The position numbers were made by a program, and so were the translations under genes. 64,000 nucleotides of DNA from Phenylobacterium haematophilum (GTDB lineage Bacteria; Pseudomonadota; Alphaproteobacteria; Caulobacterales; Caulobacteraceae): the NCBI RefSeq assembly GCF_014196295.1, contig NZ_JACIDK010000002.1, positions 62,001 to 126,000 on the forward strand, in the 5' to 3' direction. The stretch's first letter is position 1, and every line of letters begins with the position of its first letter. The notes beneath the pieces are model-generated. The model saw only the letters and a program-made list of their open reading frames with translations, did no database searches and was not told the origin of the DNA. Below are positions 53,301 to 62,386 of the stretch, piece after piece.

Positions 53301-53960
53301 TCAGAGCAGGGTCGGTGACGGCTGCGGCGAGATCATCGGCTTGCGGGCAACCCAAAGCTCGTCGGTTCGACGGGTCTCGATCAACTCGTCGGGAAAACAT
53401 CGGTCGCGAAAACTGACCACATCGTCGAGCGTGCCGTGAAGCCAGCGCTCGTATTCATCGACATGGAGCAGCACCGGCATCCGATCGTGAACTGGCCGGA
53501 TCGCTTCATTGCAGTCCGTCATCAGTCCCGAATAGACCGGTCCCCACTCGTCGGAACTGCGCCACATTCCCGCCCAGGCGAAGATCGGCTGATCCTTTAC
53601 CGAGAACCACGTCCTGGTCTTCGCGCCATCCGGTCCTTCCGCTTCCGCGAAAGCGGTGAGAGGGATGAGGCAGCGATGGAACGGCTTGGGGGCGATGCCT
53701 CGCCACATGAAGTTTTCGAGATCAGCGATGTTGTTCACGGGCGTCGGCTTGTTAGGTGCGCCCGTCCGCTTGTTCTTCGAGTGTCTTGGAAAGCCCCACG
53801 CCATCGATTCCAGAACACGCCGTCCCTCATGCTCCCGGATCACCAGGCCAGGCCTTCCACGCACCACCTCCTCGGGAGTGTTGAAGCCGGTCGGAACGTC
53901 TGTGCCAAAATGCGCCGCGATTTCTGCAGCGCTTTTCCTGACGGTGTAGAGGTTACACAT
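53301..53960 (-). CDS. SOS response-associated peptidase (SRAP / YedK / HMCES type), intact
   Basis: The 219-residue protein begins MCNLY with the catalytic Cys2 that forms a DNA-protein crosslink to abasic sites. The conserved Asn (TPVNNIADL), Glu (RCLIPLTAFAEAEG) and His (RPVHDRMPVLL) are all present. SRAP proteins shield abasic sites in single-stranded DNA. It follows the degenerate SRAP gene by 27 bases on the same strand and is expected to share its LexA-controlled promoter. Confidence 0.92.
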   Translation of the reverse strand: MCNLYTVRKSAAEIAAHFGTDVPTGFNTPEEVVRGRPGLVIREHEGRRVLESMAWGFPRHSKNKRTGAPNKPTPVNNIADLENFMWRGIAPKPFHRCLIPLTAFAEAEGPDGAKTRTWFSVKDQPIFAWAGMWRSSDEWGPVYSGLMTDCNEAIRPVHDRMPVLLHVDEYERWLHGTLDDVVSFRDRCFPDELIETRRTDELWVARKPMISPQPSPTLL

Positions 53961-53987
53961 GACGTCGCCTTAGCATGGCCCGGATGG

Positions 53988-54629
53988 TTAGATGAGCGAC
54001 AGTTGTGGCGCCGGCATCGGCGGCGCCTTGCCGCTGCGCCACCGGTCATCTGTGTGCTCCATCGTCATCAGGCCGGCCGGCAACGGCTCTCGGATCTGGA
54101 AATAGATGATGTCCTTGATCGGCCCGCTTAGCCAGTGTCGCCATTCCTCCCGGCGCACCAGTACCGGCATGCGGTCGTTGTAGGGCTCGACCAACTCGTT
54201 CGCGTTCATCGTCATGCCAGCGAATACGGGGCCCAACTCTGGCGTATTTCGGCAGAAGCCGCCCCAGGCGAACAGCGGCTCCTCCGTCACCGAGAACCAG
54301 GTTCGCGTCTTTGCGCCCTCGTCACCAGCAGGATTGGCGAAATGGGTGATCGGGATCAGGCAGCGATAACGCGGATCAGCGACAACACTGTCCCACATCG
54401 GATTGGTGAGATCGGCAACAAGACCGATGCGATCCGGACCTGATCGCGCGAGCCTCGGGAATCCCCAGGTCATCACCCGTGCCCGGCGCTCGCCTTCACG
54501 TTCAAAGATCACGACCCCTGGCTCGCCCTCGACCGTTGTTTGCGGATAGACGAGCGGACCCGGCTCCCCGACACCGAAGTGTGCGGCGACTTCCCCGACC
54601 GATTTCACGTTGGCGTAGAGCCTCGACAT
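53988..54629 (-). CDS. Degenerate SRAP paralogue lacking the catalytic residues
   Basis: The 213-residue protein aligns with the SRAP gene after it over its whole length (MSRLYANVKSVGEVAAHFG against MCNLYTVRKSAAEIAAHFG). Cys2 is Ser, the catalytic Glu is Asn (IPITHFANPAG), and the catalytic His is Asn (VEPYNDRMPVLV). The frame is clean, so it is not simply decaying. AAAGG precedes the ATG at 54629. A LexA-type box lies 46 bases upstream. It may bind abasic DNA without crosslinking, or act with the intact copy. Confidence 0.85.
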   Translation of the reverse strand: MSRLYANVKSVGEVAAHFGVGEPGPLVYPQTTVEGEPGVVIFEREGERRARVMTWGFPRLARSGPDRIGLVADLTNPMWDSVVADPRYRCLIPITHFANPAGDEGAKTRTWFSVTEEPLFAWGGFCRNTPELGPVFAGMTMNANELVEPYNDRMPVLVRREEWRHWLSGPIKDIIYFQIREPLPAGLMTMEHTDDRWRSGKAPPMPAPQLSLI

Positions 54630-54674
54630 CGCGTCCAACCTTTCAGGACTCGGCAGGCTGCTGTCGATAGCACG

Positions 54675-54689
54675 GAACAAAGACCGAAC
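54675..54689 (-). promoter_or_regulatory. LexA (SOS) box for the SRAP operon
   Basis: On the minus strand it reads GTTCGGTCTTTGTTC, an exact alphaproteobacterial GTTC-N7-GTTC box, 46 bases upstream of the degenerate SRAP start. Confidence 0.75.
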
Positions 54690-54765
54690 GAAGCTCGATT
54701 CGCATCTCGACTGGCAAACGGGGCTGACGCGATTGAACCGCCTTGACTCTCATGCCGCTCAGGCA

Positions 54766-54780
54766 GAACAAAATGGGAAC
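54766..54780 (+). promoter_or_regulatory. LexA (SOS) box for imuA-imuB-dnaE2, within a palindrome
   Basis: GAACAAAATGGGAAC is the complement of GTTC-N7-GTTC and ends 29 bases before imuA. It overlaps a 24-base near-perfect palindrome (54770-54793; arms AAAATGGGA and TCCCATTTT). A second regulator or the -10 region may use the palindrome. Confidence 0.75.
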
Positions 54781-54809
54781 ATGGTCCCATTTTGCGTTTT
54801 CTGGAGTCA

Positions 54810-55565
54810 ATGTCCGCGTCTAACCCAGCCTTGGAGGCCGTCCGCGCGCGGATTCGCCAGCTCGAATCGGGCGATCGCCGCGCGTGCGGAGTGCTGCCCT
54901 TCGGTCTGCCGACCATTGATCGCAAGCTGCCAGCGGGTGGTCTGGCGCTTGGTGCGCTGCATGAAGTCGCTGGGGGCGGCAACGGCGCCGTCCATGGCGC
55001 GGCCGCCGCGCTCTTCGCCGCGGGCATCGTCGCGCGGCTTGAGGGACCGGTGCTATGGTGCCTGACCCGGCGCGATCTGTTCGCCCCCGCACTTGCTCAA
55101 GCAGGACTTCATCCCGACCGCGTCGTCTACGCAGAAGTCGACGACGAGAAGACCGTGCTGGCCTGCTTCGAGGAAGGCTTGCGACATGGCGGACTGGCCG
55201 GTGTCGTCGGCGAGGTGGCCAAGCTATCGATGACCGCCTCGCGCCGTCTGCAGCTCGCAGCCGAACAGTCCGGCACATTCGCCCTCGCCATCCGACGCTG
55301 GCGTCGCGCGGCCGAGGCGGCGGACTTTGGTCAGCCCACCGCCAGCGTGACGCGCTGGCGGGTCACGGCTTTGCCGTCCTCGCCCCTGCCGGTCCCCGGC
55401 GTGGGGCGACCCCGCTGGCTCGTCGAACTGATCCGAGCGCGCGCGGGCGACTGCGCCGACTTCGAGCTGGAGGCTTGCGATGAAGCGGGTCGTCTCGCTC
55501 TTCCTGCCGAGCTGGTCGACCGACCGGCGACGGCGGGCGCTGGGTTCCGCCGCGCCGCCAGTTGA
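54810..55565 (+). CDS. imuA: ImuA, RecA-like mutasome protein
   Basis: The 251-residue protein is a RecA/SulA-like fold: RRACGVLPFGLPTIDRKLP and GGLALGALHEVAGG near the N-terminus, then RRDLFAPALAQAGLHPDRVV and an SRRLQLAAEQSG segment. ImuA works with ImuB and DnaE2 in damage-induced mutagenesis. The ATG at 54810 is chosen over a TTG 18 bases upstream. A LexA box precedes it. Its last 86 bases overlap imuB. Confidence 0.92.
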   Translation: MSASNPALEAVRARIRQLESGDRRACGVLPFGLPTIDRKLPAGGLALGALHEVAGGGNGAVHGAAAALFAAGIVARLEGPVLWCLTRRDLFAPALAQAGLHPDRVVYAEVDDEKTVLACFEEGLRHGGLAGVVGEVAKLSMTASRRLQLAAEQSGTFALAIRRWRRAAEAADFGQPTASVTRWRVTALPSSPLPVPGVGRPRWLVELIRARAGDCADFELEACDEAGRLALPAELVDRPATAGAGFRRAAS

Positions 55566-57000
55566 AACCCCGCTCGTGCTGGTCGGGCGCGAGGGTCGCA
55601 AACGCGTTGTGACCGCCACCGACGCCGCTGCCCGCGCCTGTGGGCTGCGGCCCGGCATGGCCGCGACCCAGGCGCAGGCGCTGGTCAAAGGGCTCGCCTC
55701 GCTCGACGCCGATCCTGCCGGCGACGACGGCGCGCTGCAGCAACTCGCCCTCTGGGCGCTGCGCCGCTACGCGCCAATAGCCGCCGCCGATCCACCGGAC
55801 GGCCTGATGATCGACGTGACTGGCGCGGCCCATCTAAAGGGCGGCGAAGCGGCATTGCTCGCCGATCTCGTTCAGCGGCTTGCGGCGATCGGCATCGTGG
55901 CCCGCGCTGCGATCGCACCCACCTACGGCGCGGCCCATGCGCTGGCTCGCACAATGGTCAGTCCGACCTGGGTGGTCAGCGACGAGCCGGCCGCCGCGCT
56001 GACGCCTCTGCCGATCACCGTGCTGCGCCTGCCGGCCGACACGATCGAGCTATTGCGCCGGCTCGGCTTCGATACCGTGGGGGAGCTGGCGGCAGCTCCG
56101 CGCGGCTCTCTCGCGGTTCGCTTTGGTCCCGAGCCCGGCCGCCGCCTTGATCAGGCATTCGGTCGCGTCGACGAGCCAATCGAGCCCGTCACCGCGCCCG
56201 AACTGATCCGGGTCGAGCGTCGGCACGCCGAACCTATCGGCGCCCCCGAGACGATCGCGCGCTATACCGGGATCCTGGTCGAGCAACTCTGCGTGGCTCT
56301 GGAGGAACGCGCGCTCGGCGCACGCAAGCTCGACCTGTTGTTTCACCGCGTCGATAACCGCATTGAGGCGATCCGGGTGGGCACGGCCAAGCCAGTGCGC
56401 GATGTCAGGCGCCTGACACGGCTGCTCTGCGACCGGATCGAAAACGTCGATCCGGGCTTCGGCATCGAGCGCATGAGTCTCGCCGCGCCCGTCGCCGAGC
56501 CGCTCGATTATCGGCGGGGCGCTTCCAGCTTGATCGATGCGCCGGCGCCCGACATCTCCGAGCTTATCGACACGCTCGCCAATCGCGTCGGCGGCGGCGC
56601 CCTCTATCGCCTCGCCCCGGTCGAAAGCGCGGTTCCGGAACGGGGCCTGCGGCGCATCGCGCCCATGGCCCCGCCTGCCGGCGCCACCTGGCCGGCAGAC
56701 TGGCCACGGCCTTCGCGCCTGATCGAGCCGCCGGAGCGGGTCGAAGCGATCGCGCTTCTGCCGGACCGCCCGCCGGTCGCCTTCACCTGGCGCGGCATGC
56801 GCCGGCGGGTGAAGTGCGCCGACGGTCCCGAACGGATCTTCGGCGAGTGGTGGAAACGCGAGGCGGAGCTCTCGGCCGTGCGTGATTATTTCATGGTAGA
56901 GGACGAGGCCGGTGAGCGCTTTTGGCTGTTCCGCGCTGGCGACGGCGAAGACCCCGGCACCGGCAGCCACGCCTGGTTCCTGCATGGGCTATTCGCGTGA
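55480..57000 (+). CDS. imuB: ImuB, Y-family polymerase-like mutasome scaffold
   Basis: The 506-residue protein has the Y-family polymerase fold (KRVVSLFLPSWSTDR, ARACGLRPGMAATQAQALV, LMIDVTGAAHL) without the full catalytic acidic set, as expected for ImuB, which recruits DnaE2 to the sliding clamp rather than synthesising DNA. The C-terminal part ends FWLFRAGDGEDPGTGSHAWF, typical for the family. It overlaps imuA by 86 bases, so they are coupled. Confidence 0.93.
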   Translation: MKRVVSLFLPSWSTDRRRRALGSAAPPVETPLVLVGREGRKRVVTATDAAARACGLRPGMAATQAQALVKGLASLDADPAGDDGALQQLALWALRRYAPIAAADPPDGLMIDVTGAAHLKGGEAALLADLVQRLAAIGIVARAAIAPTYGAAHALARTMVSPTWVVSDEPAAALTPLPITVLRLPADTIELLRRLGFDTVGELAAAPRGSLAVRFGPEPGRRLDQAFGRVDEPIEPVTAPELIRVERRHAEPIGAPETIARYTGILVEQLCVALEERALGARKLDLLFHRVDNRIEAIRVGTAKPVRDVRRLTRLLCDRIENVDPGFGIERMSLAAPVAEPLDYRRGASSLIDAPAPDISELIDTLANRVGGGALYRLAPVESAVPERGLRRIAPMAPPAGATWPADWPRPSRLIEPPERVEAIALLPDRPPVAFTWRGMRRRVKCADGPERIFGEWWKREAELSAVRDYFMVEDEAGERFWLFRAGDGEDPGTGSHAWFLHGLFA

Positions 57001-57023
57001 CAAACCGTGTCGGCGCCGCGCGG

Positions 57024-57389
57024 CTAGATGGCGACCCCTTGCGGGGCTGTGAATTCGGGATCGACGATGTCGCCGGTATTGCACACTTCGGCGGGCTCGA
57101 AAATCAGCACCTCCGCCTCTTCATCGGCTGCAGTCCGGTGCTCGATGCCATGGGGGACGACGATCGCTTCACCGGGACCCATTTCGACGATGCGATCGCG
57201 AAATTCGACCCGAAACCGGCCCTTCCACACGAGGAACATCTCGTCTTCGCTGTTATGAGTGTGCCAGGGGAAAACCCCCTTTACCTTCACCAGCTTGACC
57301 TCCTGCCCATTGAGCCGAGCGACGACCTTGGGTCGCCAGTGCTCATCGATCAATGCGAACTTATCGTGGAGGCTGATCCCGTCGGTCAT
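57024..57389 (-). CDS. Cupin-domain protein, antisense between imuB and dnaE2
   Basis: The 121-residue protein is a single cupin: VFPWHTHNSEDEMFLVWKG carries the His/His/Glu metal motif and GEAIVVPHGIEHR the second His motif. Such small cupins bind metal and act as enzymes or sensors of unknown substrate. It lies opposite to, and entirely between, imuB and dnaE2, with 23 and 47 bases on either side. The start at 57389 gives the usual N-terminus for the family. Confidence 0.85.
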   Translation of the reverse strand: MTDGISLHDKFALIDEHWRPKVVARLNGQEVKLVKVKGVFPWHTHNSEDEMFLVWKGRFRVEFRDRIVEMGPGEAIVVPHGIEHRTAADEEAEVLIFEPAEVCNTGDIVDPEFTAPQGVAI

Positions 57390-57436
57390 ACCCGCGACGC
57401 TAGCAGCCGGGCCGGGCCGGCTCAACGCGCTCCAGC

Positions 57437-60400
57437 ATGACCGACGGCTACGTCGAGCTTCAATGCGCCTCGCACTTCTCCTTCCTGCGCGGCGCGTCCT
57501 CCGCCGAAGAACTCTTCGCGCAGGCCGCGCTGATGGGAATGAAGGCGCTCGCGATCACCGATCGCAACACGCTCGCCGGCATTGTCCGTGCCCACGAAGC
57601 CGCGAAGACGACCGGCGTACGGCTCATCGTGGGCTGCCGCCTGCTTCTTGCCGATACGACCCAGCTCCTCGTCTATCCGACCGATCGGGCCGCCTACGCC
57701 CGGCTTTGCCGCCTCTTGAGCCTTGGCAAGAGCCGCGCCGGTAAGGCCGCCTGCAAGCTCAATTGGGACGACGTGGTCGCCTGGGGCGAGGGCCTGATCG
57801 CGGTCCTGATCGCCGACAAGGCGACGCCGAATGCGGCCCGCCGCCTTCAGCGCCTCGCCGCTGCCTTCGGTGATCGCGCCTATGTCGCCCTGACGCTTCA
57901 CCGGCGGCCGCGCGATCATTTGCGGCTGCATGATCTTGCCAACCTCGCCGCCCGGCACGGCGTCGCCAGCGTCGCCACCAACGATGTGCTGTTCCACGCG
58001 CCCCATCGCCGGGTGCTGCAGGATGTGGTGACCTGCATCCGCGAGCGCTGCACAATCGACGCTGCGGGGGATCGGCTCGAACGGCATGCCGATCGTTATC
58101 TCAAACCGGCCGAAGAAATGCAGCGGCTCCTGTGGCTGTGGCCCGAGGCCGTCGCACGCAGCGCGGAGATCGCCGCCCGCTGCCGGTTCAATCTCGAGGA
58201 ACTGGCCTATCAATATCCCCACGAGGTGGTGGAGGACGGTCTTACCGCGCAGGAGACCTTAGCGAAGCTGACCTGGGAAGGCGCCGCCGAGCGCTATCCC
58301 GAGGGCGTGCCCGACGAGGTGGTCGCTTCGCTCCGCCACGAGCTCGGCCTGATCGAAAGCCTGCGCTACGCACCCTATTTCCTGACGGTCAATTCGATCG
58401 TTCGTTTCGCGCGATCGAAGGGCATCCTTTGCCAGGGGCGCGGGTCGGCCGCCAACTCCGCTGTCTGCTATGTGCTTGGCGTCACCTCAATTGACCCCGG
58501 CCGAAACGACCTCCTGTTCGAGCGCTTCGTCAGCCAGGAACGCAACGAGCCGCCCGACATCGACGTCGATTTCGAGCATGAGCGGCGCGAGGAGGTGATC
58601 CAGTGGGTCTACAATACTTACGGCCGCCATCGCGCCGCGCTCTGCTCGACCGTCATCCGCTACCGCACCAAAGGCGCGATCCGCGACGTCGGCAAGGCGC
58701 TCGGCCTGCCCGAGGACATGATCAAGCTGCTCTCCAGCCAGGTGTGGGGCTGGTCCGAAGAGGGCGTCGAGGACAAGCATGCCGAGGCCCTCAACCTCAA
58801 TCTCGGGGACTGGCGGCTGCGCCGCACCCTGGATCTCGCCCGTGAGCTGATGGGCGCGCCGCGCCACCTTTCGCAGCATCCCGGAGGCTTCGTCCTGACC
58901 GAGGACCGGCTCGACGAACTAGTCCCGATCGAGCCCGCCGCGATGAAGGATCGCCAGGTTGTGGAGTGGGACAAGGACGACATCGACGCTTTGAAGATGA
59001 TGAAGGTCGACGTGCTGGCGCTCGGCATGCTGTCGTGCATGCGTCGCGGCTTTGACCTGTTGCGCGAGCACAAGGGCGTCGATCTCGACCTCGCCACCAT
59101 TCCGCCGGAGGATCCGCGCACCTACGCCATGATCCGGCGCGCCGACACGCTTGGCACTTTCCAGATCGAGTCCCGCGCGCAGATGGCGATGTTGCCTCGC
59201 ATCAAGCCGCGCACCTTTTACGACCTCGTCATCGAGGTGGCGATCGTGCGGCCCGGGCCGATCCAGGGCGACATGGTTCACCCCTATCTGCGCCGGCGCG
59301 AAGGCTTGGAGAAGGTCGACTATCCGACGCCGGAGCTGGAGCGCGTGCTCTCCAAGACGCTCGGGGTGCCGCTGTTCCAGGAACAGGCAATGAAAGTCGC
59401 CATGGTCTGCGCCGGCTTCACCGCTTCCGAGGCCGACCAGCTGCGCCGCGCGATGGCCACGTTCAAGTTCACCGGCGGCATCTCAAAGTTTGGCGAGAAG
59501 CTCATCAGCGGCATGATCGCGCGTGGCTACACCGAAGAATTTGCCGCCCGGACGTTCGGGCAGCTCGAGGGCTTCGGCAGCTACGGATTTCCGGAAAGCC
59601 ACGCCGCCTCATTTGCGCTGATCGCCTATGCGTCGTCCTGGCTCAAATGCTGGCATCCTGACGTCTTCTGCTGCGCGCTGTTGAACGCCCAGCCGATGGG
59701 CTTCTACGCGCCCGCACAGATCGTGCGCGACGCGCGTGATCACGGCGTGGAAGTACGCCCGATTGACGTCAACGCGTCGCGCTGGGACTGCACCCTTGAG
59801 CCGATCGGAAACACCGGCCGCTTCGCTGTGAGGCTCGGCATGCGCATGGCGCGCAGCCTCGCCAATGATGACGCGGCGGCGATCATCACCGCGCGGGGCG
59901 AGCGAAGGTTCGCCGATGTCGATGATCTCTGGCGGCGCTCGGGTGCCAAGGTCTCGGCGCTGGTCCGACTCGCAGAGGCTGACGCCTTTCGACCATCGCT
60001 CGGCCTTGCCCGACGCGAGGCGCTGTGGGCGATCAAGGCGCTGCGCGACGAGCCATTACCGCTGTTTGCAGCGGCCTCCGGCGACGACCGGCGTCCCGTT
60101 CCAGAGATCAACGAGGCGGCGATCGCACTGAAGGCGATGACCGCCGGGCGGGAGGTGGTCGAGGATTATGGCCATGTGGGGCTGACGTTGCGCGACCATC
60201 CCGTGGCCTTTCTCAGGGCTGATCTGACGCGCGAGCGGTACGTGACCTGCGCCGAGGCCGCCGCGCTCCGCGACGGCAGGCCCGTGCGAACCGCTGGCCT
60301 GGTGCTGGTGCGCCAACGGCCGGGCAGCGCCAAGGGCGTCATGTTCATCACCGTCGAAGATGAAACGGGCGTCGCCAACCTGGTGATCTGGACGACGGTC

Positions 60401-60718
60401 TTCGAGGCGCAGCGCGCTGCGGTACTGGGCGCCAGCATGCTGGGGGTGCAGGGCCGCATCCAGCGTGAGGGCGATGTGATCCACATCGTCGCCGCCAAGC
60501 TGTTCGACCTTTCCGGGCAGCTGGCCGGTATCGGCCAGCGCGAGGCGGCCTTTCCCCTGCCGCATGGCCGGGGCGACGAGTTCCATCACGGCGCGCCGCG
60601 CGAGGACCCGCGAAGCCGTCCCAAAGGCGTGCCGGCCGCACGCGAGATCTATATCCCGGACCTGCATATCGATGTCCTCAAGGATCGCGAGCTGGTGAAG
60701 AGCCGAAACTTCCGATGA
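57437..60718 (+). CDS. dnaE2: DnaE2 (ImuC) error-prone DNA polymerase
   Basis: The 1093-residue C-family polymerase begins with a PHP domain ([30 protein letters not shown]). The polymerase domain has [15 protein letters not shown] and [14 protein letters not shown] with the catalytic Asp residues, and ends with an OB-fold ([32 protein letters not shown]). DnaE2 does damage-tolerant, mutagenic synthesis with ImuA and ImuB. No LexA box is visible directly upstream, so it probably depends on read-through from imuA across the antisense cupin gene. Confidence 0.96.
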   Translation: MTDGYVELQCASHFSFLRGASSAEELFAQAALMGMKALAITDRNTLAGIVRAHEAAKTTGVRLIVGCRLLLADTTQLLVYPTDRAAYARLCRLLSLGKSRAGKAACKLNWDDVVAWGEGLIAVLIADKATPNAARRLQRLAAAFGDRAYVALTLHRRPRDHLRLHDLANLAARHGVASVATNDVLFHAPHRRVLQDVVTCIRERCTIDAAGDRLERHADRYLKPAEEMQRLLWLWPEAVARSAEIAARCRFNLEELAYQYPHEVVEDGLTAQETLAKLTWEGAAERYPEGVPDEVVASLRHELGLIESLRYAPYFLTVNSIVRFARSKGILCQGRGSAANSAVCYVLGVTSIDPGRNDLLFERFVSQERNEPPDIDVDFEHERREEVIQWVYNTYGRHRAALCSTVIRYRTKGAIRDVGKALGLPEDMIKLLSSQVWGWSEEGVEDKHAEALNLNLGDWRLRRTLDLARELMGAPRHLSQHPGGFVLTEDRLDELVPIEPAAMKDRQVVEWDKDDIDALKMMKVDVLALGMLSCMRRGFDLLREHKGVDLDLATIPPEDPRTYAMIRRADTLGTFQIESRAQMAMLPRIKPRTFYDLVIEVAIVRPGPIQGDMVHPYLRRREGLEKVDYPTPELERVLSKTLGVPLFQEQAMKVAMVCAGFTASEADQLRRAMATFKFTGGISKFGEKLISGMIARGYTEEFAARTFGQLEGFGSYGFPESHAASFALIAYASSWLKCWHPDVFCCALLNAQPMGFYAPAQIVRDARDHGVEVRPIDVNASRWDCTLEPIGNTGRFAVRLGMRMARSLANDDAAAIITARGERRFADVDDLWRRSGAKVSALVRLAEADAFRPSLGLARREALWAIKALRDEPLPLFAAASGDDRRPVPEINEAAIALKAMTAGREVVEDYGHVGLTLRDHPVAFLRADLTRERYVTCAEAAALRDGRPVRTAGLVLVRQRPGSAKGVMFITVEDETGVANLVIWTTVFEAQRAAVLGASMLGVQGRIQREGDVIHIVAAKLFDLSGQLAGIGQREAAFPLPHGRGDEFHHGAPREDPRSRPKGVPAAREIYIPDLHIDVLKDRELVKSRNFR

Positions 60719-61389
60719 CGGTGCTTAACCGCCTTGCGGTCGCGATCGCCTTGAGCCTTGCGTCGGCGGGAAGCGCAGAACCCATCGTCGGCCGGGCGGT
60801 TGTCGTCGATGGCGACACCTTCGACGTCGGCCGCACGCGCATCCGCCTCTGGGGCATTGATGCGCCGGAAGATCGCCAGACGTGCACCGACATGCAGCAA
60901 CGCGCCTGGCCGTGTGGCGATCGTGCCCGGAACGCGCTCCGAGCAAGACTTGCCGCGGGATCGGTCCGCTGCGAGCCGCAATATCTTGACCGTGGGGGTC
61001 GTCAGGTCGCGATCTGCACGATCGGCGGCCGCGATCTCGCCCGCCAGCTCGTCGAGCAAGGATGGGCGCTCGACTACCCTCAATTCAGCAGGGGCGTATT
61101 TCAGGCCGCTGAGCGGCAGGCGCGCGTAGCGAGGGTCGGAGTCTGGCGAGGCCGGATTACTCCGCCTTGGCAATGGCGCAGCCAGCACGAAGTCCGGACC
61201 GAAAGGGGCCAGCAGGCGGACCGGCGCTGCCGCATCAAGGGCAACATCAACGCTGAGGGCCAGCGCATCGCACATGCGCCAGGACAGCGCGATTATGCGA
61301 CCGTTCGGATCGACGCCGGCCGCGGAGAGCGGTGGTTTTGCACCCTCCCAGCGGCGCGCGCTGCGGGCTGGAGGCCAGCGGAGCGGTAA
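60715..61389 (+). CDS. Exported thermonuclease-like (SNase) protein
   Basis: The 224-residue protein has a signal peptide ([15 protein letters not shown]) and a staphylococcal-nuclease OB-fold: [21 protein letters not shown] with Arg44, Asp49 and Glu52, and Arg96, which match the catalytic Arg/Asp/Glu/Arg set. The C-terminal ~65 residues carry [20 protein letters not shown], an Excalibur-like calcium/DNA-associated tail common in this family. Its ATG overlaps the dnaE2 stop by four bases, so it is translated with the SOS mutasome. Confidence 0.88.
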   Translation: MTVLNRLAVAIALSLASAGSAEPIVGRAVVVDGDTFDVGRTRIRLWGIDAPEDRQTCTDMQQRAWPCGDRARNALRARLAAGSVRCEPQYLDRGGRQVAICTIGGRDLARQLVEQGWALDYPQFSRGVFQAAERQARVARVGVWRGRITPPWQWRSQHEVRTERGQQADRRCRIKGNINAEGQRIAHAPGQRDYATVRIDAGRGERWFCTLPAARAAGWRPAER

Positions 61390-61451
61390 CCCGGCGTCCA
61401 GCGCGTCCCGAAATCCGTCACGGCAATAGACACGACGAGGAAGCGGCCGAA

Positions 61452-61474
61452 CCGCCCTCCCGCGAGCAGGGCGG
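61452..61474 (+). terminator. Hairpin after the nuclease gene
   Basis: CCGCCCT and AGGGCGG pair around a nine-base loop, 63 bases after the nuclease stop. It lacks a T-run. The surrounding 61390-61624 region contains no recognisable gene and probably forms the far leader of the first DUF736 gene. Confidence 0.4.
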
Positions 61475-61624
61475 GCTAGCGTGGCCAGGGTCAGGCCGCC
61501 TCCCGGCGCCTCGAAAACCCACCCCTTCATTTGGCGCCTTCTACGGCGCTCGTCCGGCTTGTGCCGTCAACCCCGCAAGGGGGTTCCCCTCCGCGTGCCG
61601 CTCCGGTGACGACGCCGGCCGGCG

Positions 61625-61669
61625 CCTTCGTGTCGACGCCATCGGGGATGGTCCCCGAGACACCGAAGG
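61625..61669 (+). ncRNA. Structured leader (type B) of the first DUF736 gene
   Basis: CCTTCG-TGTC (61625-61634) pairs with GACA-CGAAGG (61659-61669, one bulged C), which includes the ribosome binding site AAGGAG. Inside, TCGGGGA and TCCCCGA form a hairpin with a TGG loop, preceded by CGCCATCG. The same plan precedes the second DUF736 and the DUF2493 genes. Confidence 0.55.
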
Positions 61670-61679
61670 AGATTTTGAC

Positions 61680-62000
61680 ATGGCCACCATCGCAACCCTT
61701 ACCGCCAAGCAGGACGGCAGCTTGGAAGGCACGCTCGCAACGCTCAACGTCACCGCCGCCATCTCGATGGTTCCCAACGGCGGGAAGCGCAAGGACAACG
61801 AGCCCGACTACCGCATCCTCAGCCGCAAGAACGGCTTCGAAGTCGGCGCCGGCTGGAACCGCCGCAACACTCGCGACGGCGGCGAATACGTCTCGGTCAC
61901 GCTGTCCGCACCCGAATTCGGCACCATCTACGGCAACGTCGCTCCGGCCCCCGGCGATGACCCCGCCAAGAAGGTCATCATCTGGAATCCGCCCGCCTGA
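61680..62000 (+). CDS. DUF736 family protein, copy 1
   Basis: The 106-residue protein begins ATIATLTAKQDGSLEGTLAT and contains YRILSRKNGFEVGAGWNRR and the final VIIWNPPA, typical of DUF736. These small beta-rich proteins are near-universal on alphaproteobacterial conjugative plasmids and ICEs, with unknown function. A second, more diverged copy follows at 63171. Confidence 0.92.
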   Translation: MATIATLTAKQDGSLEGTLATLNVTAAISMVPNGGKRKDNEPDYRILSRKNGFEVGAGWNRRNTRDGGEYVSVTLSAPEFGTIYGNVAPAPGDDPAKKVIIWNPPA

Positions 62001-62010
62001 TCCGCCCGAC

Positions 62011-62034
62011 CCGGCCCCGCTTCGGCGGGGCCGG
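62011..62034 (+). terminator. UUCG-loop hairpin after DUF736 copy 1
   Basis: CCGGCCCCGC and GCGGGGCCGG form a perfect ten-pair stem around TTCG, 11 bases after the stop codon. It is very stable but has no T-run; it may end transcription, protect the 3' end, or act as an attenuator for the small gene that follows. Confidence 0.6.
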
Positions 62035-62080
62035 CCTCGACGCCGAGCGGGATGACCCGCTCCCAGCCAGGAGCTGACCG

Positions 62081-62245
62081 ATGCCTCTCAACACCGCCCA
62101 GCGCTTCGCCTGGAACCTCGCGCAGACGCTTATGGTCGAGATTACTCTGTTCGAGACTGAGAGCGGCTATGCCGCGATCCCGAGCGCCGAGTTCGATGGC
62201 GACGCCGACTGCGTCGTTCGCGAATATGATCCGTTCGCCCACTAG
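62081..62245 (+). CDS. Small acidic protein, 54 residues
   Basis: The product begins MPLNTAQRFAWNLAQTLMV and ends CVVREYDPFAH; it is acidic and has no membrane segment. CAGGAG lies at good spacing. The leader contains GAGCGGG-ATGA-CCCGCTC (62047-62064) that overlaps a competing GCTCC/GGAGC pairing which would hide the binding site; CCCAGCCAGGAG is identical to the DUF2493 leader. I do not recognise the family. Confidence 0.6.
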   Translation: MPLNTAQRFAWNLAQTLMVEITLFETESGYAAIPSAEFDGDADCVVREYDPFAH

Positions 62246-62263
62246 GCCAAACGCGACCCACCG

Positions 62264-62300
62264 CGGCGCCCGGAAGCTTCAGCAAGCTTTCCGGGCGCCG
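62264..62300 (+). terminator. Long GC-rich hairpin between two small genes
   Basis: CGGCGCCCGGAAGCTT pairs with AAGCTTTCCGGGCGCCG (one bulged A) around CAGC, giving about 16 pairs. It starts 19 bases after the stop of the 54-residue gene, and is followed by an AT-richer stretch without a T-run. Confidence 0.6.
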
Positions 62301-62386
62301 AGGAATTATGTTATGGTGGTCGCGCACATTGCGCTGTGGTGGTGGTGGAGAGCGCGTCCCCGAATCCGTTCGTTACGGAGGACGCC

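Noticed and set aside
60649-61530. Open frame antisense to the nuclease gene
   Set aside because: No motif and Arg/Pro-rich; the plus-strand nuclease has a signal peptide and catalytic residues.
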